Source: Cantharellus purpuraceus (taxonomy: Eukaryota; Basidiomycota; Agaricomycetes; Cantharellales; Hydnaceae). From it: a DNA stretch of 64,000 nucleotides. The position numbers and the translations under genes are program-made. The stretch is taken from the NCBI GenBank assembly GCA_025174535.1, contig JALBUN010000001.1, positions 2,542,001 to 2,606,000 on the forward strand. Reading direction: 5' to 3'. Below are positions 36,530 through 50,163 of the stretch, one piece after another. How positions within the stretch are numbered: the first letter of the stretch is position 1; each line of letters begins with the position of its first letter. The notes under the pieces are model-generated. The model saw nothing but the letters and a program-made list of their open reading frames with translations. It was not told where the DNA came from and ran no database searches.

Positions 36530-39500
36530 ATGTCCTCGACGGACGAACCGCCACTACCCGCCGTTAACGGCGTCCATTCAGAACCTTCCCAAGCGGTAGC
36601 TGCCCCTTCGAATCCATACGATCCATCCCTATTCCGCTCGTACCTTCTTGCGCTTCTTCCCCCTGTCATTGGGGCATCTGCTGAGGAACTTGAGGAGACT
36701 CTCTTTGACCAAGAATTCGAAGAACGCGTGTCTAAGTTCTCTGGAGAGGGTGGGAGTGTCATTTATGTTGTGAAGGTCAAGCATGAAGCAGAGGGTAAGC
36801 ACCATCGTACATCAGGGCTCGCAGGATCTAAGCTTTGTTTTATAGACGACGCACCGGCCACTTATTCTTATTCCCTTACTCCTCATCTCGTCTATGCTCC
36901 TTCACATGTTAGCACTCTCGCGATCATTAAGCGTACGCCCACTCTGGATCCTCTAATCCCACTGCCTGTTCAACTCCATATTCTCAACCTTTTCGGCGGC
37001 GAGGAAACACCATACGAAAGCTTACATGCAGTTGTTAGCTGCGCCGTAAAGCCGTGGTTTGACGCGTTTGCTGGTACAAGAGGTGCAGGGAAGGACGGTG
37101 ATCCCAAGATGGGTGAGCGACCTTTTTAATGTCCTCCTTTCGTATCCTGAGTTTCCTCAGGTATTCCTATGGCAAAGAAGAAATTCGCGGAACTCGAACT
37201 CTCCTTATTACATCTTCAACAAAATGTCGAAATCCCTGAGACGCACCTTGCCATTCACCCTAACATCCAACGCGCCATTGCCGAAGCTCAAGCTACTGGC
37301 CAACGGCCTAACATCTCTCTTATACCGAACAAAATTCTGACTGACAGTTCTTTCTTGAACACCCTGCATGGACATGTGAACTCGTGGATAAAGTCCATAC
37401 AATCTGTCACCAAACTTACCCGAGACGTATCGTCTGGAACAGCTTCACAGGAGATCAATTTTTGGCTAAGTCTGGAGCGCGCTTTGGAAGGAATTGAAGC
37501 GCAGTTACGGAGCGACGAAGTGAACATGGTTATGGATTGTCTTCGAAATGCCAAACGCTACCATGCGACCGTCAGTTTTATCGCTGACACTGGACTGAAG
37601 CAATCCACAGATAGGGGTGAGCGATGATACTATCCCAAGTCTTCACCCTGCGTTGACACCTGAGACAGTTCACAAGTATAATCAACTCATGAAGGATTTC
37701 CCGTTGAATGAGCTTCTGTCTGCCACTGACCTGGACAAGATCCAAGATGCTCTTGGCCTAATTTTCGGACATATCAATCGCAAGCTCAAGCTTTCGCCGT
37801 ATCCAATTCGTCGCGCACTCCCTCTCGTCGAAGCAATTTCTCGCGATTTCAATGATCAGCTTCTCCGCGTCCTCACTTCTCATCGACTACCCTACCAGCC
37901 ATACGACACATTTGAACGCCTTCTGTCACAGGTGCACAACATCTTCCGGACATGGGATGAGCTCATCAAGGAATTTACAAATGTTGCGCGTGAGGTTACC
38001 CGCAAGCGGTCGGAAAAGTTTATTCCCATTAAAGTCAATGCTGCACATCAAAAATTGATGGAGCGAACGCGGTATTTGCGGGAGTGGCGGAAACAACATG
38101 AGCAATTGGCTGTGATGACTGGTCCGACTAAGGGGTTAAGCATGGGTAAAGAGGTCGGCGGCATGGATATGGAGGAGGAGGTCAAGGAGGCCTATGAGGC
38201 GGTAAAAAGCATTGACGTGTTAGACGTCTCTACTGGTAAGAGCGACTGGCCCACTCTCTGCATCGGTAGCTGAAGCGGCAGGCTCCAGAGGGCACCGAGA
38301 TCTGGGTAACAGCTGAAAATGCTTACAATGAGAGGGTAGCACGAGTGGAGAACCAGATTATCTCTCGGCTGCGTGATCGACTGGGTACTGCGAGAAACGC
38401 TAACGAGATGTTTCGCGTGTTCTCCAAGTTTAATGCCCTATTCGTGCGGCCCAAGGTATGCATTGCCATAGGTTTTCTGTATCTAGCTCACGTCTTGTGA
38501 AGATTCGTGGAGCCATTCAGGAATATCAGACACAATTAATTGACTCAGTAAAAGAGGACATTAAGCGACTCCATGACAAAGTAATTCTTATAATTCTTTT
38601 TCGAAGTTTCGTTGCTCAAAGTGCCCCACAGTTCAAGACGCAGTATCGCTTCTCAGAAGCATATCACATGGCCCAGATGAGAGATTTGCCTCCAATAGCA
38701 GGGGCGATCATTTGGGCACGTCAAATCGAACGACAGCTTTTCACTTACATGAAGCGGGTCGAGGACGTGCTAGGAAAAGGCTGGGAGTTGTATGCTGAAG
38801 GTCAGAAACTACAGGCTGAGAGCGTCTCTTTCCGCAAGAAACTCGATACCCGCCCTGTGTATGATGCATGGCTACACGATATCAATCGTCGAGACATGGG
38901 CGTAAATGGTCGTCTCTTCGAGATCGTGCGTCTACGAGGCGGAGGATTCCAACTGGCCGTCAACTTTGATCCCCAAATTATTACCTTATTCAAGGAAGTG
39001 CGCAATCTGCTCTGGCTTAATTTCCAGGTTCCGCATGCTATTAGTAACATGGCCAAGGATGCCAAGCGAGTATACCCACATGCGGTCAGCTTGATGGAGA
39101 CTGTTCGTACCTATGGACAGACTCTCGATCTTGTCGAGAAGAACAGTGGGATCGAAATGCTTGTCGCAGAGTATCGTAATGAGGCACAGAGCCAAGTCGC
39201 AAAAGGTTTGTCCCTCCACTCAAGCCTGCGCATCATCAAGGTGATAGTTGAAATATAGGTATGAACCTGCGATGGGACTATTTCGTGAACGCGTATGATA
39301 CAACACGATATGTCCCTGCGCCTGACGGTCGTGACAACCGACATGTGCAGTTCGTCCGCGAGTTTGCTAGTGTGGTGTCTGTGCTTCAGGTTAGAAGCAC
39401 TTGCTCTTTATTTCTGTACTTGGCCTGATCATGACAATAGGATAAAACAAACACGTTGATTGACCTCTATAAGGAGATCACACGTGTCATTGAAGATCTT

Positions 39501-40641
39501 TCGACATGTCCCTATACCACTGAGGCGTTTTCAGAGCTTATTGCCAAAGTCCAGGCTGCTGTACGTTTTTATAAGCTCAGTGAGCTATATTAATATTTTT
39601 CTTAGATTGATCGGCTCAATCTCGAGGGCTATGCCAATTTGGAAAACTGGGTGGCTGAGCTAGATGCTCGGATTGAAGAGATCCTTTTGCAGCGATTGGC
39701 CCACATCATTCAATTGTTTTGCACAGAGTTTGACCGAACGGATGATGGAGATACACGGCGAGATACTGCTCTCCGTGACATCACGAATAAGCGGAGAGGC
39801 GACAAGAAATTCAAGGACGATAAGGTGCACTAGGCCCCAAATTGATATTCACCGTGATTCACCTATGCCCCACAGCATCTCGAGGGAAATCTCACCTTGA
39901 AGCCTATCGTTCATGAAATACGGATACAGAACCAAGTAATTTTCCTTGATCCCCCAGTCGAGTTCGCTCGACAAACATGGATCAAGCAACTGCATGGGTG
40001 GCTAGGTAAAGCTTAACGTAGTACAAAGATACCGGCACTAACTGAAGGGGTGATATAGGCGTCGTCTGTGGCCTACATCGAATACAAAGCTCGCGGTACG
40101 AGATTGGTTTGCAGATGCGAGGTGGCCTTATCACTGAAACTACCTATACTTCCCTGGTACGTCTGTGTATCACATAGTAGCTATCTTAAATTCACTAGTT
40201 GACCAGCTAACTCGCTTTGACAATGTCACTTTGACACGACCGTTCTCATTGATTGAGACGAAAGTGCAGCAACTCAAAGACTATGTGGCAAAGTGGCTAC
40301 AGTTCCAGTCGCTATGGGACTTGGAGGCCGAATATGTATTCAATCGACTGGGCGACTCTCTTGCGCACTGGCAGCAGCTTCTCACAGAGATCAAGAAAAC
40401 TCGGTCGACGTTCGACACCTCGGATACTCAGAAGTCTCTCGGTGTCTGTATCATTGACTATGAGCAAGTGCAGGCGCGGGTTAATGCGAAGTATGACTCG
40501 TGGCAACGAGATATCTTGAGTCGATTTGGTGTAAAGTTGAGCAACGCCATGAAGGAAATGCATGCGTCGATCCTAAAGGCACGGAACGACCTGGAGCACC
40601 AGTCGATAGAAGGATTAGTTGCAGGTGGAATTCGACGATAG
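36530..40641 (+). CDS. Cytoplasmic dynein heavy chain, N-terminal tail only
   Basis: Thirteen exons (36530-36794, 36846-37112, 37161-37616, 37669-38235, 38289-38455, 38503-38580, 38632-39205, 39259-39389, 39441-39560, 39606-39824, 39876-40005, 40059-40156, 40207-40641) join perfectly to 1168 residues. They match the tail of dynein heavy chain (DHC_N1): [81 protein letters not shown] and [15 protein letters not shown]. This part dimerises the motor and binds intermediate chains. A full heavy chain is about 4,500 residues with a linker and six AAA domains. Here the frame ends after [10 protein letters not shown] with an unrelated LVAGGIRR and TAG. No motor exon follows before MET2 on the opposite strand. 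Start chosen at CACCATG; an in-frame ATG at 36350 is the alternative. Confidence 0.9.
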
Positions 40642-40986
40642 TCTTGCTGAGACCTCTGGATTCCTTACAGTTATCACTTTCCTCCTCACGCTCCCTTGAC
40701 TTTAGTTTTCCGTTCATTAGCATACCGTAATTATGTATACCTGCACGTCTTATGATCATGACTTTGAAACCAGCATATATAAATTGATATCCATCTAATA
40801 ACGGAATTCGACGGTAGTCTTTATGAGACCTCCGGTTTTCTTACAGTTATCACTTTCCTCCTCACGCTCGCTTGACTTCAGTTTTCCGGTCATTAGCGTA
40901 CCGTAATTATGTATACCTGCACGACTTATGATCATGACTTTGAAATCAGCATGGACTGCGCCTATGAATTGATATCATCTAATAAC
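40627..40986 (+). repeat. Two-copy tandem duplication at the dynein 3' end
   Basis: Units 40627-40802 and 40803-40986 are about 90% alike. Both begin GGAATTCGACG, share CAGTTATCACTTTCCTCCTCACGC and ACCGTAATTATGTATACCTG, and end near ATCTAATAAC. Unit 1 carries the dynein stop codon (TAG at 40639-40641). Unit 2 abuts the 3' end of MET2. The first unit also contains a TATATAA-like patch not found in the second. No coding function recognised. Confidence 0.9.
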
Positions 40987-41025
40987 GTAGATGGCACGGA
41001 AGTTCTGATGGGGAGGTTGATGGTT

Positions 41026-42455
41026 CTACCACCGGGTAATATCGACTTCCGCTTCACCAAACAACGAAGTCTGCTTGATCTCGAAATCCTGGTGTAGGGA
41101 AGTTTCCCCGACCTCTTCAGTATAATGTTCAGGAACAACCTTTCTGAGGAAAGCGAGTATGTGTCGATTGATCTGTTCGAATTCCAACAGAAAGCCATCA
41201 TGTCCATCTGGCGAATGGATCATCGCAAGGTCTGCTTCAGGGATATACTTAGCAAGCTCGCGCTGTTCGGAGGGGGTGAATAGTCCATCAGTCTGGATGC
41301 CAATGACCAACGCGTATCTCGGCAACTTAGCGAGCACCTTTGGCACCGCTGCATCCTCATCAGAGAGGCGTCCACGAGCGACATCGTGAGTGTCCATTTT
41401 GCGTGTGATATGGATATAGCAATTTGCGTCGAAACGAGCCGTAAATTTATCTCCTTGATAGCGAAGATACCCCTGAGCCGAGAAGACGGTGGGCCGTGCC
41501 GAAGGCGTTGATGGCCGGTCCAGGTCGGGAGTAGTTGAACCGCTCGAAGGTCGTGGCTTGGCGCTGCGGTGGCCATCGTTGTGTGCAGCAAGCGCCTCAC
41601 TTGCAGGTGTTGATGGAGACTGTGGAGGGGTAATTGGGATAGTGGGCTGGGGCCTCCGGCCGAAACGGTTCTCGAACGAGTCACGCGAACGATATGTGAG
41701 AAGTGCTGCCATCCTTGCCGCCGCCAAACCAGTTTTTGGCTGTGTACCTGCAGAATAATAGCCGTCCTCGTACGTTGGGTCAGCGTAGATGCTTTGACGC
41801 TGGGCTTCACCCCAGCTGATACACCAGGCGGAATGGCGGGCAGAAGTGGCGATGGGTATAATGTGCCGCACATAGCCAGGTTCAGTGCACAAAGGCCACT
41901 CTAACGCGGCCATTCCCCCCATGGAACCACCTATGACGACAGCAACTGAGCGTATCCCAAGTCGATCAAGCACAAGCTTATGTATTCTAGAGGGCTGATG
42001 AGGACCGAATGATTTCCATGATAAGGGGCAATTCTCGCTAACCGGACATCATCTCGAATAGTTGTCAAGGGGAATTCTGGCCCATATGGTCGTCCTGTGT
42101 CAGGGTCCAAGGTAACAGGAGACGCTGAACCGTATGGTGAGCCCATTACATTTGCACAGATGATGAAAAAGCGGTTGTAATCAAAGGCTTTCCCAGGTCC
42201 CATGAGTGGACCCCACCTGCCGAAAAGATGGATCTTGGAACTGCAAAGAAACCGTAAAGACATTACTTACCAGTCCTGTACATCGGCACTGCCTGTGAAG
42301 GCGTGGCAGATGACCATAACATTATCCTTAGCGTCATTGAGGCGACCCCAGGTTTTGTACGCCACAGGTGCGTTTCGTAGAACTCTGCCACAGTCTAGAG
42401 TAAAGCTTGGGATTGTGGTCACTTCCTGGTCAATCAATGCCGCAACGTTGGCCAT
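41026..42455 (-). CDS. MET2: Homoserine O-acetyltransferase
   Basis: Transfers acetyl from acetyl-CoA to homoserine, feeding sulfur into methionine and cysteine. Exons 42455-42271, 42216-42043 and 41986-41026 give 439 residues. The alpha/beta hydrolase fold is complete: MVICHAFTGSADV near 50, the nucleophile elbow VVIGGSMGGMAALEW, IGIQTDGLFTP with the catalytic Asp and SPDGHDGFL with the catalytic His. A Pro/Ser/Thr-rich insertion of about 60 residues (ITPPQSPSTP to STPSARP) sits in the lid region, as in other fungal MET2 proteins. Start at MANVAALID gives the expected short N-terminus. Confident. Confidence 0.95.
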
Positions 42456-43519
42456 GATGTAGAACTGGAGAAGAGTATAATTATTGTTTTGTTTAGCAGT
42501 CTGGCATACCAGAAACAAGATGTCGCAATTCGTATATATAACTTCTGCTTCCGGCTAAAATCTTGCGAGTCATGCCACGCACGATTAGATAAGATGTAAG
42601 ACAACTTCCCATGTACAACAACTGCACAAGTACAACGTCAACGTCAACGTCAATAGCCTTGGAGGCTGTAAACGCGGCCGGTGTTTTTCCTTCGATTTCT
42701 TTCCCCCAGGTTACAAAGAGTATCCATCTCTTCTCATCTTGCCTGAACAATCCTGACAACAATTCCAATTCGTTGATGGCGACCTTGCCTTATCAGCTGT
42801 CAGTAGTTGAGCTGTGTGAGGCAATGAATGGACGTGTGGAAATTACTGATTGCCAGTGTACGCTACAGGCAATAGAACATGTCACCAGGTCACTCGGTAT
42901 ATATCCTAGTTGGCTCCACGCGCAAGAAAAGGCAGAGAAAGAGACGTGGCTCAAATGCGCCATGGGCAACGACCTCCCGCAACACTGGAAGTCCTCTGGT
43001 TGACGTGGAGGATCCTATATACGTGAAGGTTGTATAGATTTTCGCATGATGGAGGTCGACCAGCGTCCCTACTCTCTGGCGGTCTTCCCACCGAGAAACC
43101 TGTCTCCTCTGTATTGAATGCAATCAGGCACAAACCCCAGCGATGCTCATTGCATCCGTCCTGGCAATAGATGAGCATGCCAGAGTGCTGGCTAGTGGAA
43201 TTGCCGATCCCAATCCGATTAACTGTCTTGTATTACGGGTCGATTCAACTCTAGGTTCCAATCAAGAGATTAGTCAAGTGCACTAAAAGAGCGTGTATCA
43301 AATGCGTTATGTTCATTTCATGTACATCCCTGGATAGCGCGGTCGATCTGAGCTGCGCATACCATTAGTTCAAATCGTTGGGCGAGTTGCGGAAAAATAC
43401 AGATGACAGAACCGAGGCAACTTGTGTGCGGGTAATTATTAAAAGCCGAGAGAAGAAACCCCCATAACAAAAAATGGTACAAGCCGACGACACAAGACGT
43501 TGCTATGCACCGTCATTCC
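42456..43519. other. Intergenic between MET2 and VPS4
   Basis: About 1.06 kb holding the MET2 promoter and the VPS4 3' end. It includes a short AACGTC microsatellite at about 42635-42652 and one weak open frame listed separately. Nothing else recognised. Confidence 0.45.
42776..43003 (+). CDS. Weakly supported small open reading frame
   Basis: A 75-codon frame from an ATG at 42776, or 130 codons if an in-frame upstream start near 42611 is used. The peptide is mixed alpha-like (LSVVELCEAMNGRVEIT, then LQAIEHVTRSLGIYPSW) without any family I recognise. It is divergent from MET2 with no introns evident. It may be spurious; I list it because its composition is protein-like rather than low complexity. 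Confidence 0.22.
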   Translation: MATLPYQLSVVELCEAMNGRVEITDCQCTLQAIEHVTRSLGIYPSWLHAQEKAEKETWLKCAMGNDLPQHWKSSG

Positions 43520-45269
<1,750 letters not shown>

Positions 45270-45468
45270 TGCTGGAGGTATGGAGAGCGCAGCGCAACGG
45301 CCACACGACAGTGGTTAATGCCGTAAGCTAGGCTGCGTAACAATAATCAGACGCCCAGAGTGCGAGCCAATCAAAGAGTGATGCGATGACCGTACGACAT
45401 GCTAATACAAAAAAGTAGCAAGTTCTGCAAATTCTCTTAGCGATTCACAGGTCTCTCCTCTCCTCACT

Positions 45469-47335
45469 ATGGCCACTTTTCACAACGGCCGTTCTCCCTC
45501 TGCGAATATACCTTCCCACACTGGCTCGCCTCTACAATATTTCGCACCCCCAAACGTGCTTTCTAATTTCTTGTCGTCCTCGCCATGGCTCTACACTTCT
45601 CTCGCCCTTATCGTCACCCTCCTCATTTTTGAGCAGACCGTTTACAGATACAAGAAGCGTCATCTGCCTGGCTCCAAATGGACTATTCCCATTATCGGAA
45701 AGTTTGCGGATAGCATGAACCCTACAATAGAAGGATATCAGCGTCAGTGGGACTCGGGTGCTCTCAGCGCCATCAGCGTCTTCAATATGTATGTGTATCT
45801 GCTTCGTGAAGCGCCTGGTAGCATAAGTTGAAGGGCGTTAGCTTTATTGTTCTGGCTTCTACAAATGAATACACGCGCAAGATCCTTAATTCTCCCACAT
45901 ATGCTGAACCCTGTCTTGTCGCATCTGCGAAGCAAGTCCTCTGCGCAGATAATTGGTATGCTGGTTGACCTGCCTTTTTCTTATATCTCACACAGCTTTC
46001 TAGGGTGTTCCTTGGGGGTAAAGCACACGTGGACTATCGTCGCATACTCAACACACTGTTCACGAAGAAAGCTCTCAGGTGAGACTAGATCTGTACCGCA
46101 TGACTCGTCCTGACGTTAAACCTAGCCTTTATCTTCCGATACAGGATGCGATAGCCCGAGAATGGTTCGCCAAATGGCTTGAAGAATCTGCGGTGTCCGA
46201 TAAGCCATTAACTTTCATGATGCGTGCTCGTAATCTGAACATGAGGACATCGCTGAAAGTATTTTGCGGTCCTCATATCCCGGATGAGGCCATCCAGGAA
46301 ATCTCGGAAAAGTACTGGCTCATCACCAGTGCCCTTGAGCTGGTGAACTTTCCGCTGGCATTGCCTGGTACCAAGATATATGGTGCTATCCAGGCTCGTA
46401 AAGTCGCCATGAAGTGGCTGGAGAATGCCGCGAGACTTAGCAAGCTGGCTGTGCGCGGGGGGCAAGAGCCTAGCTGCTTGCTAGATAAGTGGGTTGCCGA
46501 ACTCATGGACACCGAGAGTAAAGGCCGGAAGGATTTCTCTGACCGAGAAATGGCGCTAGTTGTCCTGTCTTTCTTGTTCGCCTCTCAGGATGCCATGTCT
46601 AGTGGTCTTATTTATGCATTCCAGCACTTTGCAGATCATCCAGAGGTCCTGGCCAAGGTTCGCGAGGAACAACACCGCGTTAGAAGAGGTGATTACAACC
46701 GACCCATGACGCTGGAGATGCTAGACGAAATGCCGTACTTGAGGGCTGCGATTAGAGAAAGTTTGCGCACCAAGCCGCCTGTTTGCATGGTAACAACCCT
46801 GCTGCCCCTTGTTCTAGCCTCGACTAGTGACTGATGTATTTGTCAGGTCCCATACAAATCGACTAAGGCGTTCCCCATCTCGTCAACATACACTGTACCT
46901 GCAAATAGCATGGTGATACCTTCTTTGTACCCGTCCTGTCACGATGCGGATGTTTTCCCAGAACCCACAAAGTTCATGCCAGAAAGATGGCTGGACCCTG
47001 AAGGTTCGGCATGGAGCAACCCCAAGAACTACCTGGTCTTTGGAAGCGGACCACATAAATGTATCGGCGTCGAATACACGCTTATGCACATGGCCTGTGT
47101 ACTCGGCACGGCAAGCGTTTTAATGAACTGGGAACATGTCACTTCCCCAGACAGTAACAAAGTCCAGTGAGTTGCAATCCTCTCCTAGTCCCCGGGAACT
47201 ATGCACTGATAACATATACCAGGATCATTGCAACGTGGGTATCTGCATCTTGACTGGGCGTCTACTGATTGCTTCCTTTTGTTTAGACTGTTTCCAAAAG
47301 ATGGGTGTCTGCTGAACTTCAGTCCCCGGGCGTGA
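45469..47335 (+). CDS. ERG5: Cytochrome P450 CYP61, sterol C-22 desaturase
   Basis: Introduces the C22-C23 double bond in the ergosterol side chain at the ER. Seven exons (45469-45788, 45842-45955, 46004-46078, 46126-46789, 46847-47166, 47223-47234, 47287-47335) give 517 residues. An N-terminal membrane helix (PWLYTSLALIVTLLIF) precedes RYKKRHLPGSKWTIPIIGK. CYP61-like phrases include LNTLFTKKALS. The I-helix region is FLFASQDAMSSG, the K-helix ExxR is AAIRESLR, and the haem loop is FGSGPHKCIG with the cysteine ligand. Exon 6 is only 12 nt. All three P450 signatures are intact. Confidence 0.95.
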
Positions 47336-47447
47336 AGGTGTGAGGAGTGCTTGGTACGAGGGGGTAAATGTAGAGCGTCCTTGTAACCGTAGACCGTGCG
47401 CGCATGGAATCGCCATGGGACGCGGTTCGGGCTTACCTATCAGGGAG

Positions 47448-47594
47448 GACCAATCTTAAGTGTGATATACTAGACCGGTTACTTCCAGGGTATACTATAA
47501 GAAGAGACCGGTTACCTCTAGGGTGGTGTGTAGGACCAATCTTAAGTATGGTATACTACAAGAAGGGACCGGTTACTTCCAGGGTGGTGTGCAG
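47448..47594 (+). repeat. Short imperfect tandem repeat between ERG5 and the desaturase
   Basis: CCAATCTTAAGTRTGRTATACTA and GACCGGTTACYTCYAGGG recur: the first block twice (near 47449 and 47535), the second three times (near 47473, 47506 and 47568), each followed by GGTGGTGTG or a shortened version. The gap 47336-47781 holds nothing else I can name apart from this array and the desaturase promoter. Confidence 0.75.
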
Positions 47595-47781
47595 GCACAC
47601 CTGTGGCGTCGCTTGTCTGTTCTTATATCCTAAACCTTGATCGTTTGATCCCTGGCGCGCGTGAGCTCGCATAACCTGCGTCCGCGGGCGAGGCTAGCAG
47701 GGCGGTTCATATGACGCATTTATAAACGAATGATTTTGCTGAGGTGGCTGAGCACTTGCAGGCTATTTTGCCTTTTCTGCC

Positions 47782-49724
47782 ATGGCTCTTTTATCTTTCA
47801 CATCCAATGCGAAGGAATACGAGGCGAGGCGCCAGCAAGACTTTACTCCCACCAACGTATCACTCAAGGAGTTGCGCAAGGCTGTCCCCAAAGCCGCCTT
47901 CAAGAAGAGCACGGCCAAGGGCGTGTACTACGTCGTCCGCAATGTTATGATGGCGTTTGCGTGCTTCAAGCTTGCTCAGCACATAGATCCTATTGCGGCT
48001 TTGCTCTCTGCGTATCCTGTGCTTGCCTTTGGCGTCCGTTGGAGTCTCTGGGCGACATACTGGTTCGTGCAAGGAGTGTTGTGGTGCGGGTTCTGGGCAT
48101 TAGGTGCGTGTGTGAGGTTCATGTATGCGGTGTTCTTTCAGACCTCATCATGAGTTTGCCAGCTCACGAGGTTTGGCATACTTTCGCATGTATGCTGATG
48201 GTCACCCTAAATGCTTTCTTCGCCTGCAGGCAGGACACGATAACATTTCCAATCATTCATGGGTCAATCATCTCCTAGGGTTTCCCATTCACACATTTCT
48301 TATGGTCCCATATTTCTCCTGGCGCTGGTCGCATCGTCTGCACCATGTGATCCCTTTTCTCGCACCACAATCTATGCATCTAACCGTTGATATAGAAAAC
48401 AACTGCGTCAGTGGAGCGAGACGAAAACTACGTCCCAAGAACGCGCACCGACCTGAATATACCCAAGGCCAACTCTTCGACTAAAATCAATTACCACGAG
48501 ATCTTTGAAGAGGCCCCACTGTACACTCTTGGAAAGCTCATATTCATGACTTTCTGTGGAATGCAGATGTACTTGGGGTAAGTAATATTGGTACGCGGTG
48601 ATTTTCAATAGATTGCTCTAATGTGTCGTGCAATTAAGGTTTAATGTCCTGGGCTCCCCTTCTTACCCCCCTGGAACAAATGTTCGTGAACTGCCATGTG
48701 GAAAGCTAAAAAAACGTGGAAGCTGACACTCTCACAGCATATTAATCCTCGGTCCCCCTTGTTCAAGAACGAACATTGTGAGCCTTAACTTTCACTGATG
48801 GTTAGTCACGATCAATTTGAACGCAGGGTACCTGATCTTGTTCTCCGACGTCGGCTTGAGCCTCATGCTCGGCATGCTAACTATCTGGGCACGCCATCAT
48901 GGCTTCCTTGCCCTTGTGAAATACTACCTCATTCCTTACACTGTAGGTTCAGGTCGCATCTCAAAATAAGCTAGGCATTCACAACCTTACCCCCTTTCAG
49001 CTTGCTAATCACTGGTAAGCGATTCAGTTGGAGTTTGGCAGTAGGTTTTCATTCCATTGTAAGGGTGGTCACCCTCACTTTCCTGCACCATTCGGATCCC
49101 ACGATACCCCATTATCGAAAGGTAATTCCTGACATAATAGTTCGATTCATTTTGATTCTTACGTCCTATATCTAGGGCCAGTGGAATTTTGTGCGCGGAG
49201 CACTGGCGACTGTAGATCGACCCCTTCTGGGCTGGGCTGGACGCCTTTTGCTGCACAACGTGCGTCAACTAATGAATTTGCTCTGGATGAGTCTGACCTC
49301 TGTGTCGAGTAGATCTCACATGACCACACTGCACATCACCTATTCTCCAACGTTCCATTTTGTGTGTAGTGTGCTGCGCGCTCGTCGGACAATACTGACT
49401 TTACCATTTCCTGAACAGATAACCTTCCACAAGTCACAAATGCAATTAAACCCATTCTAGGGGCACATTACTCATACGATTCGACTGTAAGCGTCGATCG
49501 GGCTGGTTTTATTTGTTCCAAATTTGAATTCTTATCTGGGGTTGATATAGTACACACTCTATGCATTATGGCGTTCCTTCACGCAATGCATGTTCGTAGA
49601 GGACGAGGGGGAAATCCTGTTTTACAGAAACAAGGACGGCGAGGTTGCGCGTAGAGTAAAAGACTCTGCGACGTCTCTGAGTCAGGATCACCTGGACGTG
49701 GACAATACAACGAATCTGCTGTAA
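47782..49724 (+). CDS. Membrane delta-12 (oleate) fatty acid desaturase
   Basis: Converts oleoyl to linoleoyl chains in ER phospholipids. Thirteen exons (47782-48103, 48163-48170, 48230-48346, 48396-48577, 48639-48681, 48738-48777, 48827-48942, 49001-49014, 49064-49121, 49176-49259, 49313-49361, 49419-49486, 49551-49724) close to 424 residues, the family length. The three di-iron histidine boxes are present: HEAGH near residue 109, HRLHH near 147 and HTAHH in the C-terminal third. Hydrophobic segments flank them. The first box is assembled across an 8-nt exon, and a 14-nt exon lies at 49001-49014. It follows ERG5 in the same orientation. FAD2-type specificity is by overall resemblance; omega-3 specificity cannot be excluded. 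Confidence 0.92.
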
Positions 49725-50163
49725 GCTATGCTCCCTCAGGACCCGCCAGTGGCACTCTCCACCGACTACTGCCTCGCCATATGTACTATTTATCCGGGAC
49801 TACTAGGATTTGCCTTAACACACTGCTATCTACAGGGGTGCACTAGCTGTGTGACATTCAACGCTGTTCCACTCCACCATATTTCACATCACCTATTTGG
49901 ATAAATATAATATCTCTTCGTTCTCGACCTTGCGTCTCTCCTTCCTCACAGCTCGCTCCCGAGGTTACTTAGTTGTAATAGAATATTTAACATGGGATTA
50001 CTTACCTGATAGAAGGACTCACCATTTGAAGGCTGCACCACTGCGACGCGTGAAATAAGTCACGTGAGGGGCACGTGTGTCAAATCTGACATCACTGGGG
50101 CGTCATTCTCATCCGCCATAAAACCGATTATGCTCCTGTAAATTCGTTCCTTATCCCACCACA
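49725..50163. other. Intergenic, promoter of the small mitochondrial protein gene
   Basis: About 440 bp. It includes CACGTGAGGGGCACGTG near 50060-50078, two E-box-like CACGTG hexamers 11 bp apart, roughly 90 bp upstream of the next start codon. No gene found. Confidence 0.45.

Noticed and set aside
40642..41025. Continuation of the dynein gene through further introns
   Set aside because: After the last conserved residues the sequence is a two-copy non-coding tandem repeat and then the MET2 3' end. No dynein-like peptide was found in any frame.
43330..43400. Possible tRNA from a TTCAAATC-like stretch
   Set aside because: No matching A box, acceptor stem or anticodon arm could be folded around it.
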